Assembly: GCA_031409515.1 (NCBI GenBank)
Contig: JANNXJ010000045.1
Coordinates: 62,001 to 126,000 of the forward strand
Direction: 5' to 3'
Source: SHZI01 sp031409515
GTDB taxonomy: Bacteria > Pseudomonadota > Gammaproteobacteria > Steroidobacterales > GCA-2729495
DNA length: 64,000 nt
The position numbers and the translations under genes were made by a program. Below, in pieces: positions 16,963 to 26,061 of this stretch. The first letter of the stretch is position 1; each line of letters begins with the position of its first letter. Below the pieces are notes generated by a model. The model was not told the origin of the DNA. It ran no database searches and was given only the letters and a program-made list of their open reading frames with translations.

Positions 16963-17388
16963 ATGTTTGCCTATCTCTGCCTCGGCACCAACGAATTGGA
17001 CCGTGCCATTCGTTTCTACGATCCGGTCATGGGCGCACTCGGCCACCAGCGCTGCGTGGTTCTCGATGAGGATGGGTGGGATGGCTGGGCGGGCTGGGGC
17101 ACCTACGAGGACAAGGGCGCCCGGGAACTGGCGCTCTGGGTCTGCCCCGCCTTCGACAAGCGCGCTGCCACCCCGGGCAACGGCTCGATGATTGCGTTGC
17201 GCGCGGGTCACTGGCAGCAGGTTGAGGATTTTCACGCAGCAGCGCTGCGCCATGGCGGCAGCTCGGAAGGCGCGCCGGGCCTTCGGCCCCAGTACCAGCC
17301 CGACTTCTATGCCGCCTACGTCCGGGACCCGGACGGCCACAAGCTCGCGGCTGTATGTCGGGGCTTCACCACGAGACCCGGCCCATGA
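16963..17388 (+). CDS. VOC-family (glyoxalase-like) protein
   Basis: The 141-residue protein has one vicinal-oxygen-chelate fold: FAYLCLGTNELDRAIRFYD at the start, then a long middle strand region, and the closing YAAYVRDPDGHKLAAVC with the typical metal-ligand neighbourhood. Members bind metal and act as glyoxalase, dioxygenase or resistance proteins, but the substrate cannot be told here. The stop overlaps the next gene (ATGA). Confidence 0.85.
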   Translation: MFAYLCLGTNELDRAIRFYDPVMGALGHQRCVVLDEDGWDGWAGWGTYEDKGARELALWVCPAFDKRAATPGNGSMIALRAGHWQQVEDFHAAALRHGGSSEGAPGLRPQYQPDFYAAYVRDPDGHKLAAVCRGFTTRPGP

Positions 17389-17717
17389 ATCAGGACTTTC
17401 CCAACGACGAAACCGGCGAACTGCTGCGCTTGATGCGGGAACAGGGCGATGACCTGTCTGCGGCGCGGGACATCGACTTCTTCCTCATTTTCGACCTGCA
17501 GGACCAGGCTAAAGCCTTTGCGGCCCAGGCCAGTCTCGGACCGGAGTTCCGTGTGGAAGTTTCGCGCTACGAAAAAACCGACAAGTGGCAGGCCTGCCTC
17601 ACCGTGCACATGGCGCCGGTTTATGCGGAGCTGGTCATGCTGGAGAAGCAGGTCGGACGGCTGGGGCGGGGCTTCGGTGGCGAGTCCGATGGCTGGGGCT
17701 GTGCGGCTGCTGAATGA
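17385..17717 (+). CDS. RraB-like (RNase E inhibitor family) protein
   Basis: RraB proteins bind RNase E and lower its activity. The 110-residue protein is shorter than the enteric RraB and lacks its acidic C-terminal tail, but has the family order: an acidic N-terminal helix, a central DIDFFLIFDLQDQAKAF strand-helix, and the near-terminal SDGWGC matching the YDGWG signature. The ATG at 17385 overlaps the VOC gene stop and is preferred to the upstream frame start. Domain membership is likely; regulatory role is inferred. Confidence 0.7.
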   Translation: MNQDFPNDETGELLRLMREQGDDLSAARDIDFFLIFDLQDQAKAFAAQASLGPEFRVEVSRYEKTDKWQACLTVHMAPVYAELVMLEKQVGRLGRGFGGESDGWGCAAAE

Positions 17718-17720
17718 TCG

Positions 17721-18584
17721 TTACGCGTCGAGGCATTCCGCGTGATGACGCAGGTGATCTTCGATCATGCTGCTCACGAAGTAGTAGCCGTGCCCGTAGC
17801 CAGCGTGGCGCCGGAGGGTCAGCGGATAGCCGGCGCTCCGGGCGGCGGCTTCAAACAGCTCGGGTTTCAGCTGCTTGACGAGGAACTCGTCGTCCAGCCC
17901 CTGATCGATGAGCAGCGGGGGCCGGCCGGCTGCGGAGTTGAGGTCCTGCATGAGTTCAGTGGCGTCGTAGGGCCGCCAGCTCTCCCGGTCCGGGCCCAGG
18001 TAGCCCGGCAGCGCCTTTTGCCCCCAGGGGCACTGGGTTGGCGCAACGATGGGGGCCAGCGCCGACAGGCTGCGGAAGCGCTCCGGGTTTCTGAGGCCGA
18101 TAGTGAGGGCGCCGTGGCCGCCCATGGAATGCCCCAGCAGGCCGACGCGGTCCGCGTCCAGCGGAAACTGGCTCAACACCAGTTCAGGCAGTTCCTGGGC
18201 CACATAGCTGTACATCCGGTAGTGGGCCGACCAGGGAGCGACGGTGGCATCCAGGTAAAAGCCGGCGCTCTGCCCGAAGTCGATCGCGGCATCATCCCCG
18301 GGCAGTTTCACACCCCGGGGACTCGTGTCGGGCGACAGCAGGGCCAGGCCGAGTTCGGCCGCCACCCGCTGCGCGCCAGCCTTGATCGGGAACGTCTCCT
18401 CGTTGCACGTGAGACCCGCCAGGTACATCACCAGGGGTACGCGCTCGTGTTCCGCCTGGGGTGGCAGATACAGCCCAAAGCGCATCTCGCAGTTCGTTGT
18501 TGTCGCGGGATGGCGATAGAAGTGCTGCCAGCCGTCGAAGGCGCGGAAGCGATTGGTCAGAAGCAGTGTTTCTGCGGCACTCAT
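17721..18584 (-). CDS. fghA: S-formylglutathione hydrolase
   Basis: FghA hydrolyses S-formylglutathione to formate and glutathione in formaldehyde detoxification. The 287-residue alpha/beta hydrolase has the nucleophile elbow GHSMGG with Ser153, the LAGLTCNEETF oxyanion region near residue 55, an aspartate in DQGLDDEFL, and His in YGHGYYF. The ATG at 18584 gives the normal esterase-D N-terminus. No formaldehyde dehydrogenase gene is adjacent, which is unusual. Confidence 0.94.
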   Translation of the reverse strand: MSAAETLLLTNRFRAFDGWQHFYRHPATTTNCEMRFGLYLPPQAEHERVPLVMYLAGLTCNEETFPIKAGAQRVAAELGLALLSPDTSPRGVKLPGDDAAIDFGQSAGFYLDATVAPWSAHYRMYSYVAQELPELVLSQFPLDADRVGLLGHSMGGHGALTIGLRNPERFRSLSALAPIVAPTQCPWGQKALPGYLGPDRESWRPYDATELMQDLNSAAGRPPLLIDQGLDDEFLVKQLKPELFEAAARSAGYPLTLRRHAGYGHGYYFVSSMIEDHLRHHAECLDA

Positions 18585-18634
18585 CGGGGCATCTCCAGTA
18601 GGATTTCCCCATCTTCTCACTCGGGGACCGGGCA

Positions 18635-19672
18635 ATGTACCTGGACGCGATGCAGGCTACGGTGGCGGGCTTTTCCCGCCGGGGCGTACTCGGCATGGGC
18701 GTAGCCGCCGGGCTCGGCGCCGCTGCGAGTCTGGTGGGTGGCACCGCCCGGGCCGGGTCCCGGCCCCTGGATCTCCGCACTCCCGAGGACAACATCTACG
18801 CCTTTGCCAAGACCTGGGGCACTCTCGGGGATGAAATCGTCTTTGGCGGCCACGAGGGCGTGTTTTTCGCCGTGGTGGGTAATCGCCGGGCCATCCCGTT
18901 GTTTGGCTACGTCGGCTTCGGCAGCCTGCAGTTTCGCATCCTGCCGAACGGCGATGCGGAGTACCGGGGCAAGGACGCCACCTTCTACACCGACCTCAAG
19001 ACCGGCGAGCTTCTCGAGACCTGGCAGAACCCCTTCACCGGCAAGACGGTAAAGGTCTATCCCTATATCAACGAGCAGGTCACCACGACGATTCCCGCCC
19101 GCTACCCCGCCGACCGCATGGTGACCGACGCGTACCGCTGGGAGATTGCCATTGGCAATGCGGCCTCCCGCAAGGAAGACGCCTCGAGCTACCGGGGCGA
19201 CAAAGGAGAGTCCGGCCAGACGGTACCTTTTGTGCTCCCCTGGCGACGCCTGGGCAACCAGTACATGCTGAGCTGGGACTGGATGCTGGAGGTGGCCAAC
19301 CCGGTGACCCCCGAGGGCTGGCCGGAGGCCTCCACCGGCCCCGTCATCAATCCCTCCGAGCACTTCGTGTTCTTCGTGCCCGCCGACGAGCTGGAAGACC
19401 GGAGCCGCCCCTGGGCCACGATGACCGCCGGCTTCTTCCGCCAGTGCCCCTGGTTGCCCTGGATGCGGATGGGCCGGAGCGGCGTCGAGGGGCGGATGTT
19501 CGCCAACTCCCACAGCTACAAGATCACGGGCGGGCTGGACAACATTCCACGGGTGGTCCGGGCGCGCCTGGAGCGAGACCGGCCCGACATGCTGACGGCC
19601 CCGAAGGACTGGGCCCAGCACCCGGTGGGCTCGTCCTGGGGCTACTACGCCAAGGTCGCGCCGAAGGAATAG
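18635..19672 (+). CDS. Tat-exported DUF1838-family protein
   Basis: The 345-residue protein begins with a twin-arginine signal (SRRGVLGMGVAAGLGAAASLVGG) and so is probably folded before export. The rest matches the DUF1838 pattern I recall (aromatic-rich beta strands such as WQNPFTGKTVKVYPYINEQV), a family of unknown function often found next to oxidoreductases. It is divergent from fghA, and its stop is directly joined to a family B repeat. An internal ATG at 18650 is a possible start. Confidence 0.75.
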   Translation: MYLDAMQATVAGFSRRGVLGMGVAAGLGAAASLVGGTARAGSRPLDLRTPEDNIYAFAKTWGTLGDEIVFGGHEGVFFAVVGNRRAIPLFGYVGFGSLQFRILPNGDAEYRGKDATFYTDLKTGELLETWQNPFTGKTVKVYPYINEQVTTTIPARYPADRMVTDAYRWEIAIGNAASRKEDASSYRGDKGESGQTVPFVLPWRRLGNQYMLSWDWMLEVANPVTPEGWPEASTGPVINPSEHFVFFVPADELEDRSRPWATMTAGFFRQCPWLPWMRMGRSGVEGRMFANSHSYKITGGLDNIPRVVRARLERDRPDMLTAPKDWAQHPVGSSWGYYAKVAPKE

Positions 19673-19761
19673 GGGGCATGCCTCATTTTGGCGGTGCGGT
19701 AGGCGAGCGGTTAACAACCCTCCCGTGAGCCTACCGCACCGCCAAAATGAGGCATGTCCCC
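19672..19761. repeat. Family B palindromic repeat after the DUF1838 gene
   Basis: Two 33-bp arms (19672-19704 and 19729-19761) are complementary with one mismatch. The outer part has the family core GGGGACATGCCTCATTT; the inner part (GGCGGTGCGGTAGGC) is specific to this copy. The left arm begins at the last base of the stop codon of the preceding gene. Confidence 0.88.
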
Positions 19762-19900
19762 AAATTCCGCTACAATGCCGCCTCCCGCCGAAGACCTTGA
19801 TAAATGGTGGGTTTAGCTAGTTGTGTCGACACACTGTCAAGTAAGTGTCAAGAATATGGCTAGTCTTTTCGCCGCCCTAGCCTGACAGGAGTAGCCCCCA

Positions 19901-20926
19901 GTGGAAGTCGACATCATCCTGGAGCCAGACCTCGGCCCCACCCAGCTCGTGGAGCTCGCCACGGCCGCCGAAAAGTACGGCATCCGCGCCCTCTGGACCT
20001 CCAACTACTTTGCCCACTGGGACCCCTTCATCAGCCTCGTACCGGTGGCCCAGGCCACCAAGCGGCTGAAGATGGGTGCGCTCGCCGTCAGCCCCTTCGA
20101 GATGCACCCGCTGAAGATCGCCAACGCGCTCCTCAGCCTCAATGAGCTCTCCGGCGGCCGGGCGATGGCCGCCATCGGCGCCGGCGAGGGCAACCTGGAC
20201 GCCATGGCCCTCCACAAGCCCCAGAAGATCGTGGTCGCGGTGCGGGAAGCCCTGGAAATTGTCATCGGCGCCGGCCACAAGAAGCTCGCCAAGGACGGGT
20301 ACAAGGGCGAGGAGTTCAACGTCACCTACCCCTGCGCCTACGACTGGCTGAAGGCGCCGCCGCCCTTCGTCTACGGTACAGCCTACCGCCACATGATGAT
20401 GCGCATGGAGGCCCGGGTGGCCGACGGCGTTTTCATCGGCTGCACCCCGACCGAGATCATCGAGCCCGCCATGGAGCAGGTGCGGATCGGGGAGGCGAAG
20501 CGTGAGCCGGGGATGAACCCGATACGGGTCAACGCCTTCTGGGCCTGGCACGTGAAGACCGACCGAAAAGAAGCGTACCGGGAGTCCCGGCGCGAGCTGG
20601 CCTGGCGGGCCCGCAAGCTGGATGGGGACCTGATCAAGCTCTGGCTGTCCCCGGACGAGGTCCAGACCGTGGTGACCAATTTCGACAAGTTCGTGGCCGC
20701 CTGGTTTGACCGGTCCGGCAACGTGCAAGGCGTTCCCGAGGAACTGTGCAACCGCCTCTGCGAAGGACTCACCTCCACCGGTGGTGTTCAGGACCTGGAT
20801 CGGGAGATCGAGCGCTTCAGGAAATTCGCCAAGGCCGGCCAGACGGAAATCGCCCTGCGTCTGCACGACAACCCGATGGATGCGCTGAAGATCATCGGCG
20901 AGAAGGTGGTGCCCGCTCTCCGGTAG
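19901..20926 (+). CDS. LLM-class (luciferase-like) flavin-dependent oxidoreductase
   Basis: The 341-residue protein is a bacterial luciferase-like TIM barrel that uses FMN or F420. It opens with the strand-helix pattern DLGPTQLVELATAAEKYGIRALWTSNY, has a GRAMAAIGAGEG substrate/flavin loop near residue 90, and a VADGVFIG strand near residue 180. It resembles methylene-H4MPT reductase-like members more than luciferase itself, but the substrate is unknown. The start is GTG. The stop TAG lies in a family A repeat. Confidence 0.82.
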   Translation: MEVDIILEPDLGPTQLVELATAAEKYGIRALWTSNYFAHWDPFISLVPVAQATKRLKMGALAVSPFEMHPLKIANALLSLNELSGGRAMAAIGAGEGNLDAMALHKPQKIVVAVREALEIVIGAGHKKLAKDGYKGEEFNVTYPCAYDWLKAPPPFVYGTAYRHMMMRMEARVADGVFIGCTPTEIIEPAMEQVRIGEAKREPGMNPIRVNAFWAWHVKTDRKEAYRESRRELAWRARKLDGDLIKLWLSPDEVQTVVTNFDKFVAAWFDRSGNVQGVPEELCNRLCEGLTSTGGVQDLDREIERFRKFAKAGQTEIALRLHDNPMDALKIIGEKVVPALR

Positions 20927-20976
20927 GAGCGGCGACCGCCGCGCTCAATATCGATCGCGCCTTAAGGCGCTCCTAC
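20923..20976. repeat. Family A REP pair between convergent genes
   Basis: Two family A units face each other: GTAGGAGCGGCGACCGCCGC on the plus strand and GTAGGAGCGCCTTAAGGCGC on the minus strand. The first supplies the stop of the LLM gene and the second the stop of the HD-domain gene on the other strand. The pair looks like a bacterial interspersed mosaic element and may be a two-way transcript end. Confidence 0.88.
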
Positions 20977-22016
20977 ATGACCCCCAGCGAGGCGGCCGGC
21001 GAGTTCAGGTTGGCCAGATGGCGGCTGACCAGCGCCCCGACGGACTCCGCCGGATTGGTCAGGACGGTAAACACGGGCGGTTTGCGTCGCAGGCTGGCGG
21101 TGTCTCCACCTGCCAGGAGTTGCTCCAGATAGCGCAGGTTGTGCTCAATGGCGAGCAGGTAGGGGTTCTGCCCGCCGAAGAGTGGCTCCACGTTGCGATA
21201 GGCCCGGTTGAAGCTCTTCTCCAGCCGCGCGTTGGCTGACAAGTGCCAGAACCCGGGGGTCTGCCGCAGGAGGTCGGCCCCCGACGCGTACCGGACGACC
21301 CGCTCCCGGGGACCTTTCTGTTCCACCGCAATTCCCGCCAGCACGAACTCGCCGTAGAGCCGGTCCCGGCACTTTTCCAGGTAGCAGCGGTCCGCCATCT
21401 GGGCCAGCATGTCTGCCGTACCCAGCAGATGCCCTACGGCGCTGTCCTTTGGGTCGTCCAGTTCGATGTCGTCCAGGCTGATCTCGTATCCCGTGAAGTG
21501 CACCACCTGCCGGGCGATGGGCACCCACTGACCAAGCCCGATCCGGGGCAGATAGCCCGTCAGGAACTCGGCACTGCGAGAGATGTGGTACGGCGTGAAC
21601 TCGGCACCATTGCGGTGCCGCTCGCCCACCCGTCGGATGTAGCCGGAGTCATGAAAGAGAGCGCACACCAGGCCAACCACCGCGCGCTCGTGGCCAAGAC
21701 GGTCCGCCTCGGGCACGGTCTGTTCGTAACCCGCCAGCAGACGGGCCATGGCGAGGGTGACATCCAGGGAGTGCTGCTGGTCGTGGTACAGCGTGTCGCA
21801 CCCGACGTAGCCCTCTGCCTGACCGCGAAACAGCCGGCGGAAATCATGGAAGGCGAGCCACAGCTGGTCCAGTCCCGCGCCGGGCCAGGTCAGGTGAAAG
21901 AGGTCCTGGCAGGCGTTGCGCACGTCGTCCACGGAACTCACGCGCACAGTGTTAGTGACGTCGTAGTCGTTACGGCGGTCCCGGGGGTTGAACTGGAAGC
22001 TGGGAGGGGTGGTCAC
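20973..22016 (-). CDS. HD-domain metal-dependent phosphohydrolase
   Basis: The 347-residue protein has an HD superfamily core: YHDQQHSLDV, then LFHDSGYIRR with the His-Asp pair, then TPYHISRS, VVHFTGYE and a late TADMLAQMAD. This is the ligand order of a binuclear metal phosphohydrolase, but no substrate can be assigned. GTG at 22016 is chosen; a TTG at 22058 would add 14 residues. The stop TAG is inside the family A pair shared with the convergent LLM gene. Confidence 0.82.
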   Translation of the reverse strand: MTTPPSFQFNPRDRRNDYDVTNTVRVSSVDDVRNACQDLFHLTWPGAGLDQLWLAFHDFRRLFRGQAEGYVGCDTLYHDQQHSLDVTLAMARLLAGYEQTVPEADRLGHERAVVGLVCALFHDSGYIRRVGERHRNGAEFTPYHISRSAEFLTGYLPRIGLGQWVPIARQVVHFTGYEISLDDIELDDPKDSAVGHLLGTADMLAQMADRCYLEKCRDRLYGEFVLAGIAVEQKGPRERVVRYASGADLLRQTPGFWHLSANARLEKSFNRAYRNVEPLFGGQNPYLLAIEHNLRYLEQLLAGGDTASLRRKPPVFTVLTNPAESVGALVSRHLANLNSPAASLGVM

Positions 22017-22107
22017 GGCTGGATTCTTGCACGCGACAGCAAAGCGCTCAAAGCGCAAAACCGGGCTTTTTCAGCAGAAAGCCCAGTCCCGGGCCAGCGG
22101 CTGTCTA

Positions 22108-22977
22108 CTAATTGTCTGGCAGGGGGATGAACTCAGTCTCCCCGGGCACGGTCGCGAACCGGCCCAGCTTCCAGTCCTGCCTGGCCCGTTCCAGACGCTC
22201 CGGCGAACTCGACACGAAGTTCCACCAGAGGTGACGGGGGCCATCGGCCGGTTCACCGCCAAGCACCATGCAACGGGTGGCGCTGGAGGCATGGAGTTCC
22301 ACGGACTCCCCGGCCCGCAGCGTCGCCAGGGTTCCTGCGGAAACGCTCTCGCCGTCTGCCGTGAGATCCCCATCGACCACATAGACCGCCCGCTCCTCGT
22401 GCTCCGGTGGGAGCGCGCAGCGTGCATTCGCGGCCAGTTCCAGAACGCCATAGCCCAGCGCCGAGTAGGTCCGGACCGGCGAGGTCAAACCGAGCAGGGT
22501 GCCGGCAATGACCCGCAGGTAAACGCCGTCGGCCTTCAGTTCGGGCAACTCACTTGCTGCGTAATGCCGAAACTCGGGAGCCGTTTCCTCCGCACTCTTG
22601 GGTAACGCCACCCAGGACTGGATGGCATGCAAACGAAACGGGCGGCTCCGGATCTCCGGGGGCGTGCGCTCCGAGTGCGAGATGCCACTGCCGGCGGTCA
22701 TCCAGTTGACCTCCCCCGGGCGGATCAACTGGGTGCAGCCGAGGCTGTCCCGGTGCAGCAACTCCCCCTCAAAGAGCCAGGTGACTGTCGCCAGGCCGAT
22801 GTGGGGGTGGGGCCGCACGTCCACGCCCGTGCCCGGAGCAAACGTTGCCGGACCCAGGGCGTCGAAGAAGATGAAGGGCCCAACCATCTGCCGCGGCCCG
22901 GCGGGCAGCACCCGGCGCACGCTGAAGCCGCCGAGATCCCGCTCCCGGGGCCGGATGATGGTCTCAATCACACTCAT
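22108..22977 (-). CDS. Pirin family protein
   Basis: The 289-residue bicupin matches bacterial pirins, some of which are quercetinases and others redox or metabolic regulators. The N-terminal cupin has the metal ligands His57 and His59 (HPHIG), His101 and Glu103 (SHSERT). The C-terminal cupin lacks a full ligand set, as in the family. It overlaps the upstream lipoprotein gene by 4 bp and is probably co-transcribed with it. Confidence 0.9.
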   Translation of the reverse strand: MSVIETIIRPRERDLGGFSVRRVLPAGPRQMVGPFIFFDALGPATFAPGTGVDVRPHPHIGLATVTWLFEGELLHRDSLGCTQLIRPGEVNWMTAGSGISHSERTPPEIRSRPFRLHAIQSWVALPKSAEETAPEFRHYAASELPELKADGVYLRVIAGTLLGLTSPVRTYSALGYGVLELAANARCALPPEHEERAVYVVDGDLTADGESVSAGTLATLRAGESVELHASSATRCMVLGGEPADGPRHLWWNFVSSSPERLERARQDWKLGRFATVPGETEFIPLPDN

Positions 22978-23621
22978 GTGCAGAGGACGGGCAGCCCGCG
23001 CTCCTGCCGGATCTTCTGCACCTTCAGCAGGCCTTCGAGGGCGTCGTTGCGCAGCCTGGCGACGTCGCCCCGGGAAGGATCAAAGCGGGCCCATTCGGCA
23101 TAGACGGCATTGGCCTTGCCGGTGTTGGTCGACTCCTCCGCCGCCATGGCCTCGATCAGCAGCGAGTAGCCCTTGCGCTTGGGATCCGTCTCGCTGGCAA
23201 AGGCCTTTTCGGCGCGGCTGATGGCGCTCACATGCCGGCAGTGAGCCAGCTCATCACCCGCTGAGAAATTCAGTTCCCCAACCTGGGCTTTGAGCGCCTT
23301 ATCCGCCGCCGCCAGATCTGCGGACTTCCCCGCAGCCGGCACCGGGCCCGCCGGCGCGGGCGGCGGTGCCTGGGATTTGTCCCGCTCGGCGCCATTCATG
23401 GCCCCCACCGCCGCGCCCGAGGCGGCGCCCACGGCGGCGGTGCGCAGTGCATTGTTCACGGCATCACCGCCCCAGAAGATGCTGCCCACGGCCCCCGCCA
23501 CCAGGCCGCCCACGGCGCCGGTCTTTGCCCCCTGGGACGCTCCCTGCTTGGAGCCGGCGCTGCAGCCCCCAACCGCTGCGGCGAAGCACAGGAGCACGAG
23601 CACGCTTGAAGACCGGTACAT
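22974..23621 (-). CDS. Lipoprotein with a glycine-zipper segment
   Basis: The 215-residue protein has a lipoprotein signal with the lipobox VGGC (Cys20), then a glycine/alanine-rich stretch (about residues 30-75) of glycine-zipper type, a proline-rich linker and a helical C-terminal domain of about 110 residues. It is predicted to be an envelope lipoprotein; no specific function is recognised. It is translationally coupled to the pirin gene. Confidence 0.8.
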   Translation of the reverse strand: MYRSSSVLVLLCFAAAVGGCSAGSKQGASQGAKTGAVGGLVAGAVGSIFWGGDAVNNALRTAAVGAASGAAVGAMNGAERDKSQAPPPAPAGPVPAAGKSADLAAADKALKAQVGELNFSAGDELAHCRHVSAISRAEKAFASETDPKRKGYSLLIEAMAAEESTNTGKANAVYAEWARFDPSRGDVARLRNDALEGLLKVQKIRQERGLPVLCT

Positions 23622-23725
23622 AGGCAGATCCTCCTGAAGGAATTTCAGTTTAGCAGAGGGTTTTCTGCCGAATCCGCTACCATGCCGCTCCCGTTTGCCG
23701 AGTGCCTTCGAGAGAGGAACAGGCC

Positions 23726-24079
23726 ATGACTACCCATACCGTTTGCCGCGCTGCTGAACTCCCGGTGGGCCAGCACCGCCTGTACTCCGCGGGCGAGACG
23801 AAACTCCTGGTCTATCACCTGGACGATGGTTTCTACGCGACCCAGTCCAGCTGTACCCACATCTTCGCCCCCCTGGCCAAGGGCAAGATCGTGGACGGGT
23901 GCAAGATCCAGTGCCCCTTTCACCGCGCCCGGTTCGACATTCGGACCGGCAAGGTAATCGACTGGGCCAACTGGCCCCCGGGCCTCGTGAACGTGCTCAA
24001 TGCTGTGCGTGGCGAGAAGGATCTCCAGACCTACCCCGTGCGGGTCTCCGGCGATCAGGTGCAGGTGGAGATTCCATGA
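23726..24079 (+). CDS. Rieske [2Fe-2S] ferredoxin-like protein
   Basis: The 117-residue protein is a stand-alone Rieske protein, such as those that pass electrons to oxygenases or the NirD type. Cluster ligands are Cys43-x-His45 (SSCTHI) and Cys63-x-x-His66 (CPFH). The ATG at 23726 is chosen over an upstream frame start because the alignment begins there. The TGA overlaps the ATG of the following MFS gene. No partner oxygenase is next to it. Confidence 0.9.
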   Translation: MTTHTVCRAAELPVGQHRLYSAGETKLLVYHLDDGFYATQSSCTHIFAPLAKGKIVDGCKIQCPFHRARFDIRTGKVIDWANWPPGLVNVLNAVRGEKDLQTYPVRVSGDQVQVEIP

Positions 24080-25293
24080 CCGTTGCGCCCCGGCGGGCGC
24101 TCGTCTTTCTCCTGGCCACCATCTTCATCGACACCGTCGGGTTCGGGATCATCATCCCGGTGCTGCCCAGCCTGCTGATGGACCTCCTGGGCGGCTCCCT
24201 CAGCACCGCTGCCCTCTATGGCGGGGCGCTCATGTTTGCCTTCTCCTCCATGCAGTTCCTGAGTGCCCCGATCCTGGGTAACCTGAGCGATCACTACGGT
24301 CGGCGACCGGTGTTGCTCGGTTCCCTGGCGGCCTTTGCCGTGGACTTTGTGGTGATGGGACTGGCCACGACGGTGGGCTGGCTGTTCGTTGGCCGCCTGC
24401 TGTCTGGCGTGTTCAGCTCAACCTACTCCGTGTGCAGCGCCTACGTTGCCGACGTAACGGCACCCGAACAGCGGGCCAAAAGCTTCGGTCTGATGGGCGC
24501 CGCCTGGGGCCTGGGCTTCGTCATTGGTCCGGCCATCGGGGGCCTGCTGGGCGAGAGCAATCCCCGGTTGCCGTTTTTCGTGGCGGCGGGACTCGCTGCT
24601 GCCAACGTCGTCTACGGCTATTTCGTGATCCCGGAGAGTCTCGCACCTGCCAACCGCCGCCCGTTCTCCCTGGCCCGCGCCAACCCCATCGGGGCCTTTC
24701 GCCAGATGCAGCGGTATCCGGTGGTGCTGGGGCTGCTCGGCGCGCTGTTTCTCTACCACTTTGCCCACGACGCCAATCCGGCCACCTGGACCTACGTGAC
24801 CATCGCCAAGTTCGACTGGACGCCCCGGGACGTGGGCCTCTCCATGAGCTTCGTCGGGATCTGCGCAGCGCTGGTGCAGGGACTGGCCGTGGGGCCCATC
24901 GTGAAGCTCCTGGGCGAGCGTCGCGCTCTGGTCATCGGGTTCTCGATCTTCACGGTCAGCTTCGTCGGTTACGCCTTCGCGACCAAGGGCTGGATGATGT
25001 ATCTGTGGATCCTGCCCTTCGCCTTCGGCACGATCGCCAGCATCGCGGCTACCGCACTGATGTCCCGGCAGGTGCCCGCCAACCAGCAGGGGGAACTGCA
25101 GGGGGCTATCTCCAGTCTGCGCAGCATCACGGCCTGCATTGCGCCCCTGATGATGACGGGTCTGTTCAGCTACTTCACGTCGGCTGCGGCGCCATTCCAG
25201 TTTCCCGGCGCCTCCTTTCTGGCGGCCTCGGTACTGACGTTTGCGGCGCTGCTGATGGTGCTCGGCGTGCTGCGCCGTCACCCGGTGCTGTAG
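24076..25293 (+). CDS. MFS transporter, TetA-like drug:H+ antiporter family
   Basis: The 405-residue membrane protein has about 12 hydrophobic helices. The loop 2-3 signature GNLSDHYGRRPVLL, the first-helix FIDTVGFGIIIPVLP and the helix-5 GxxxGPxxGG motif (GFVIGPAIGGLLG) place it with TetA-like DHA1 exporters. Similarity to tetracycline pumps is at family level only and does not show resistance. It overlaps the Rieske gene by 4 bp. The stop is in a minimal family A repeat. Confidence 0.87.
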   Translation: MTVAPRRALVFLLATIFIDTVGFGIIIPVLPSLLMDLLGGSLSTAALYGGALMFAFSSMQFLSAPILGNLSDHYGRRPVLLGSLAAFAVDFVVMGLATTVGWLFVGRLLSGVFSSTYSVCSAYVADVTAPEQRAKSFGLMGAAWGLGFVIGPAIGGLLGESNPRLPFFVAAGLAAANVVYGYFVIPESLAPANRRPFSLARANPIGAFRQMQRYPVVLGLLGALFLYHFAHDANPATWTYVTIAKFDWTPRDVGLSMSFVGICAALVQGLAVGPIVKLLGERRALVIGFSIFTVSFVGYAFATKGWMMYLWILPFAFGTIASIAATALMSRQVPANQQGELQGAISSLRSITACIAPLMMTGLFSYFTSAAAPFQFPGASFLAASVLTFAALLMVLGVLRRHPVL

Positions 25294-25303
25294 GCGCTCC
25301 TAC
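25290..25303. repeat. Minimal family A element between convergent genes
   Basis: GTAGGCGCTCCTAC is the reverse complement of GTAGGAGCGCC plus TAC, a shortened family A unit. Its two ends give TAG stop codons to both convergent genes, the MFS carrier (plus) and exonuclease III (minus), only a few bases apart. Confidence 0.75.
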
Positions 25304-26061
25304 AACACCGCGACCACGGGCGCGTGGTCGGAGGGTTTCTCGAGCCTGCGGGGCGCCACGTCGATGGTGGCACCCGAGCACTGGCCGGCCAGGGCTTCTG
25401 ACGCCAGGATCAGGTCAATGCGCAGGCCGTGGTTCCGCCGAAAGCCCATCATCCGGTAGTCCCACCAGGAGAACGATTTCTCCGGCTGGTCGAAGAGCCG
25501 GAAGGTGTCCACGAGACCGAGCTTCAGCAACGCCTGGAGGCGCTCCCGCTCGGGTTCGCTGCACAGGACCTGGCCGCGCCACAGTTCCGGGTCGTGCACG
25601 TCCCGGTCCTCCGGGGCGATGTTGAAGTCCCCAACGATGGCGAGGCGCGGAAAGCGCTGCAGCTCATCAGCCAGGTAGCCGGTCAGCGCGTCGAGCCAGT
25701 CCAGCTTGTAGCGGTACTTGTCGGAACCCACGCTCTGGCCGTTGGGCACGTAGACATTGATCACCCGGATGCTGCCGTAAGTGGCTGCAATCACCCGGCG
25801 CTGTTCGTCGCTGAAGCCGGGAATGCCAGTGGCCACGTCAGCAGCTTCTTCCCGGGAGATCAGCGCCACCCCGTTGTAGGCCTTCTGCCCGTCGAGGACG
25901 CAGCGGTAGCCGGTGGCCTCGATCTCGGCCAGTGGGAATTTGCTGGCCTCAGTCTTGATCTCCTGCACGGCCAGCACATCGGGCTCGTGGGCGTTCAGCC
26001 AGTCGGTGACATGAGCCAGCCGCTGGCGGATGGAGTTGACGTTCCAGGATGCGAGTTTCAT
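25300..26061 (-). CDS. xthA: Exodeoxyribonuclease III
   Basis: XthA is an AP endonuclease and 3'-5' exonuclease in base excision repair. The 253-residue protein has the exonuclease-endonuclease-phosphatase fold: MKLASWNVNSIRQRL, the metal ligand Glu34 in VQEIKTE, GDFNIAPEDRDVHD, and the C-terminal LRIDLILAS and SDHAPV with the catalytic Asp-His. The ATG at 26061 overlaps the P-type ATPase stop by 4 bp, an unusual pairing that may couple their translation. Confidence 0.95.
   Translation of the reverse strand: MKLASWNVNSIRQRLAHVTDWLNAHEPDVLAVQEIKTEASKFPLAEIEATGYRCVLDGQKAYNGVALISREEAADVATGIPGFSDEQRRVIAATYGSIRVINVYVPNGQSVGSDKYRYKLDWLDALTGYLADELQRFPRLAIVGDFNIAPEDRDVHDPELWRGQVLCSEPERERLQALLKLGLVDTFRLFDQPEKSFSWWDYRMMGFRRNHGLRIDLILASEALAGQCSGATIDVAPRRLEKPSDHAPVVAVL

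Noticed and set aside
20923..20976. Simple rho-independent terminator
   Set aside because: It lacks a T-run on both strands and is a clear pair of family A REP units; it may still act as a transcript end.
21243..22130. 295-codon plus-strand frame opposite the HD gene
   Set aside because: The HD protein on the minus strand has a full set of family motifs; the plus frame is a shadow.
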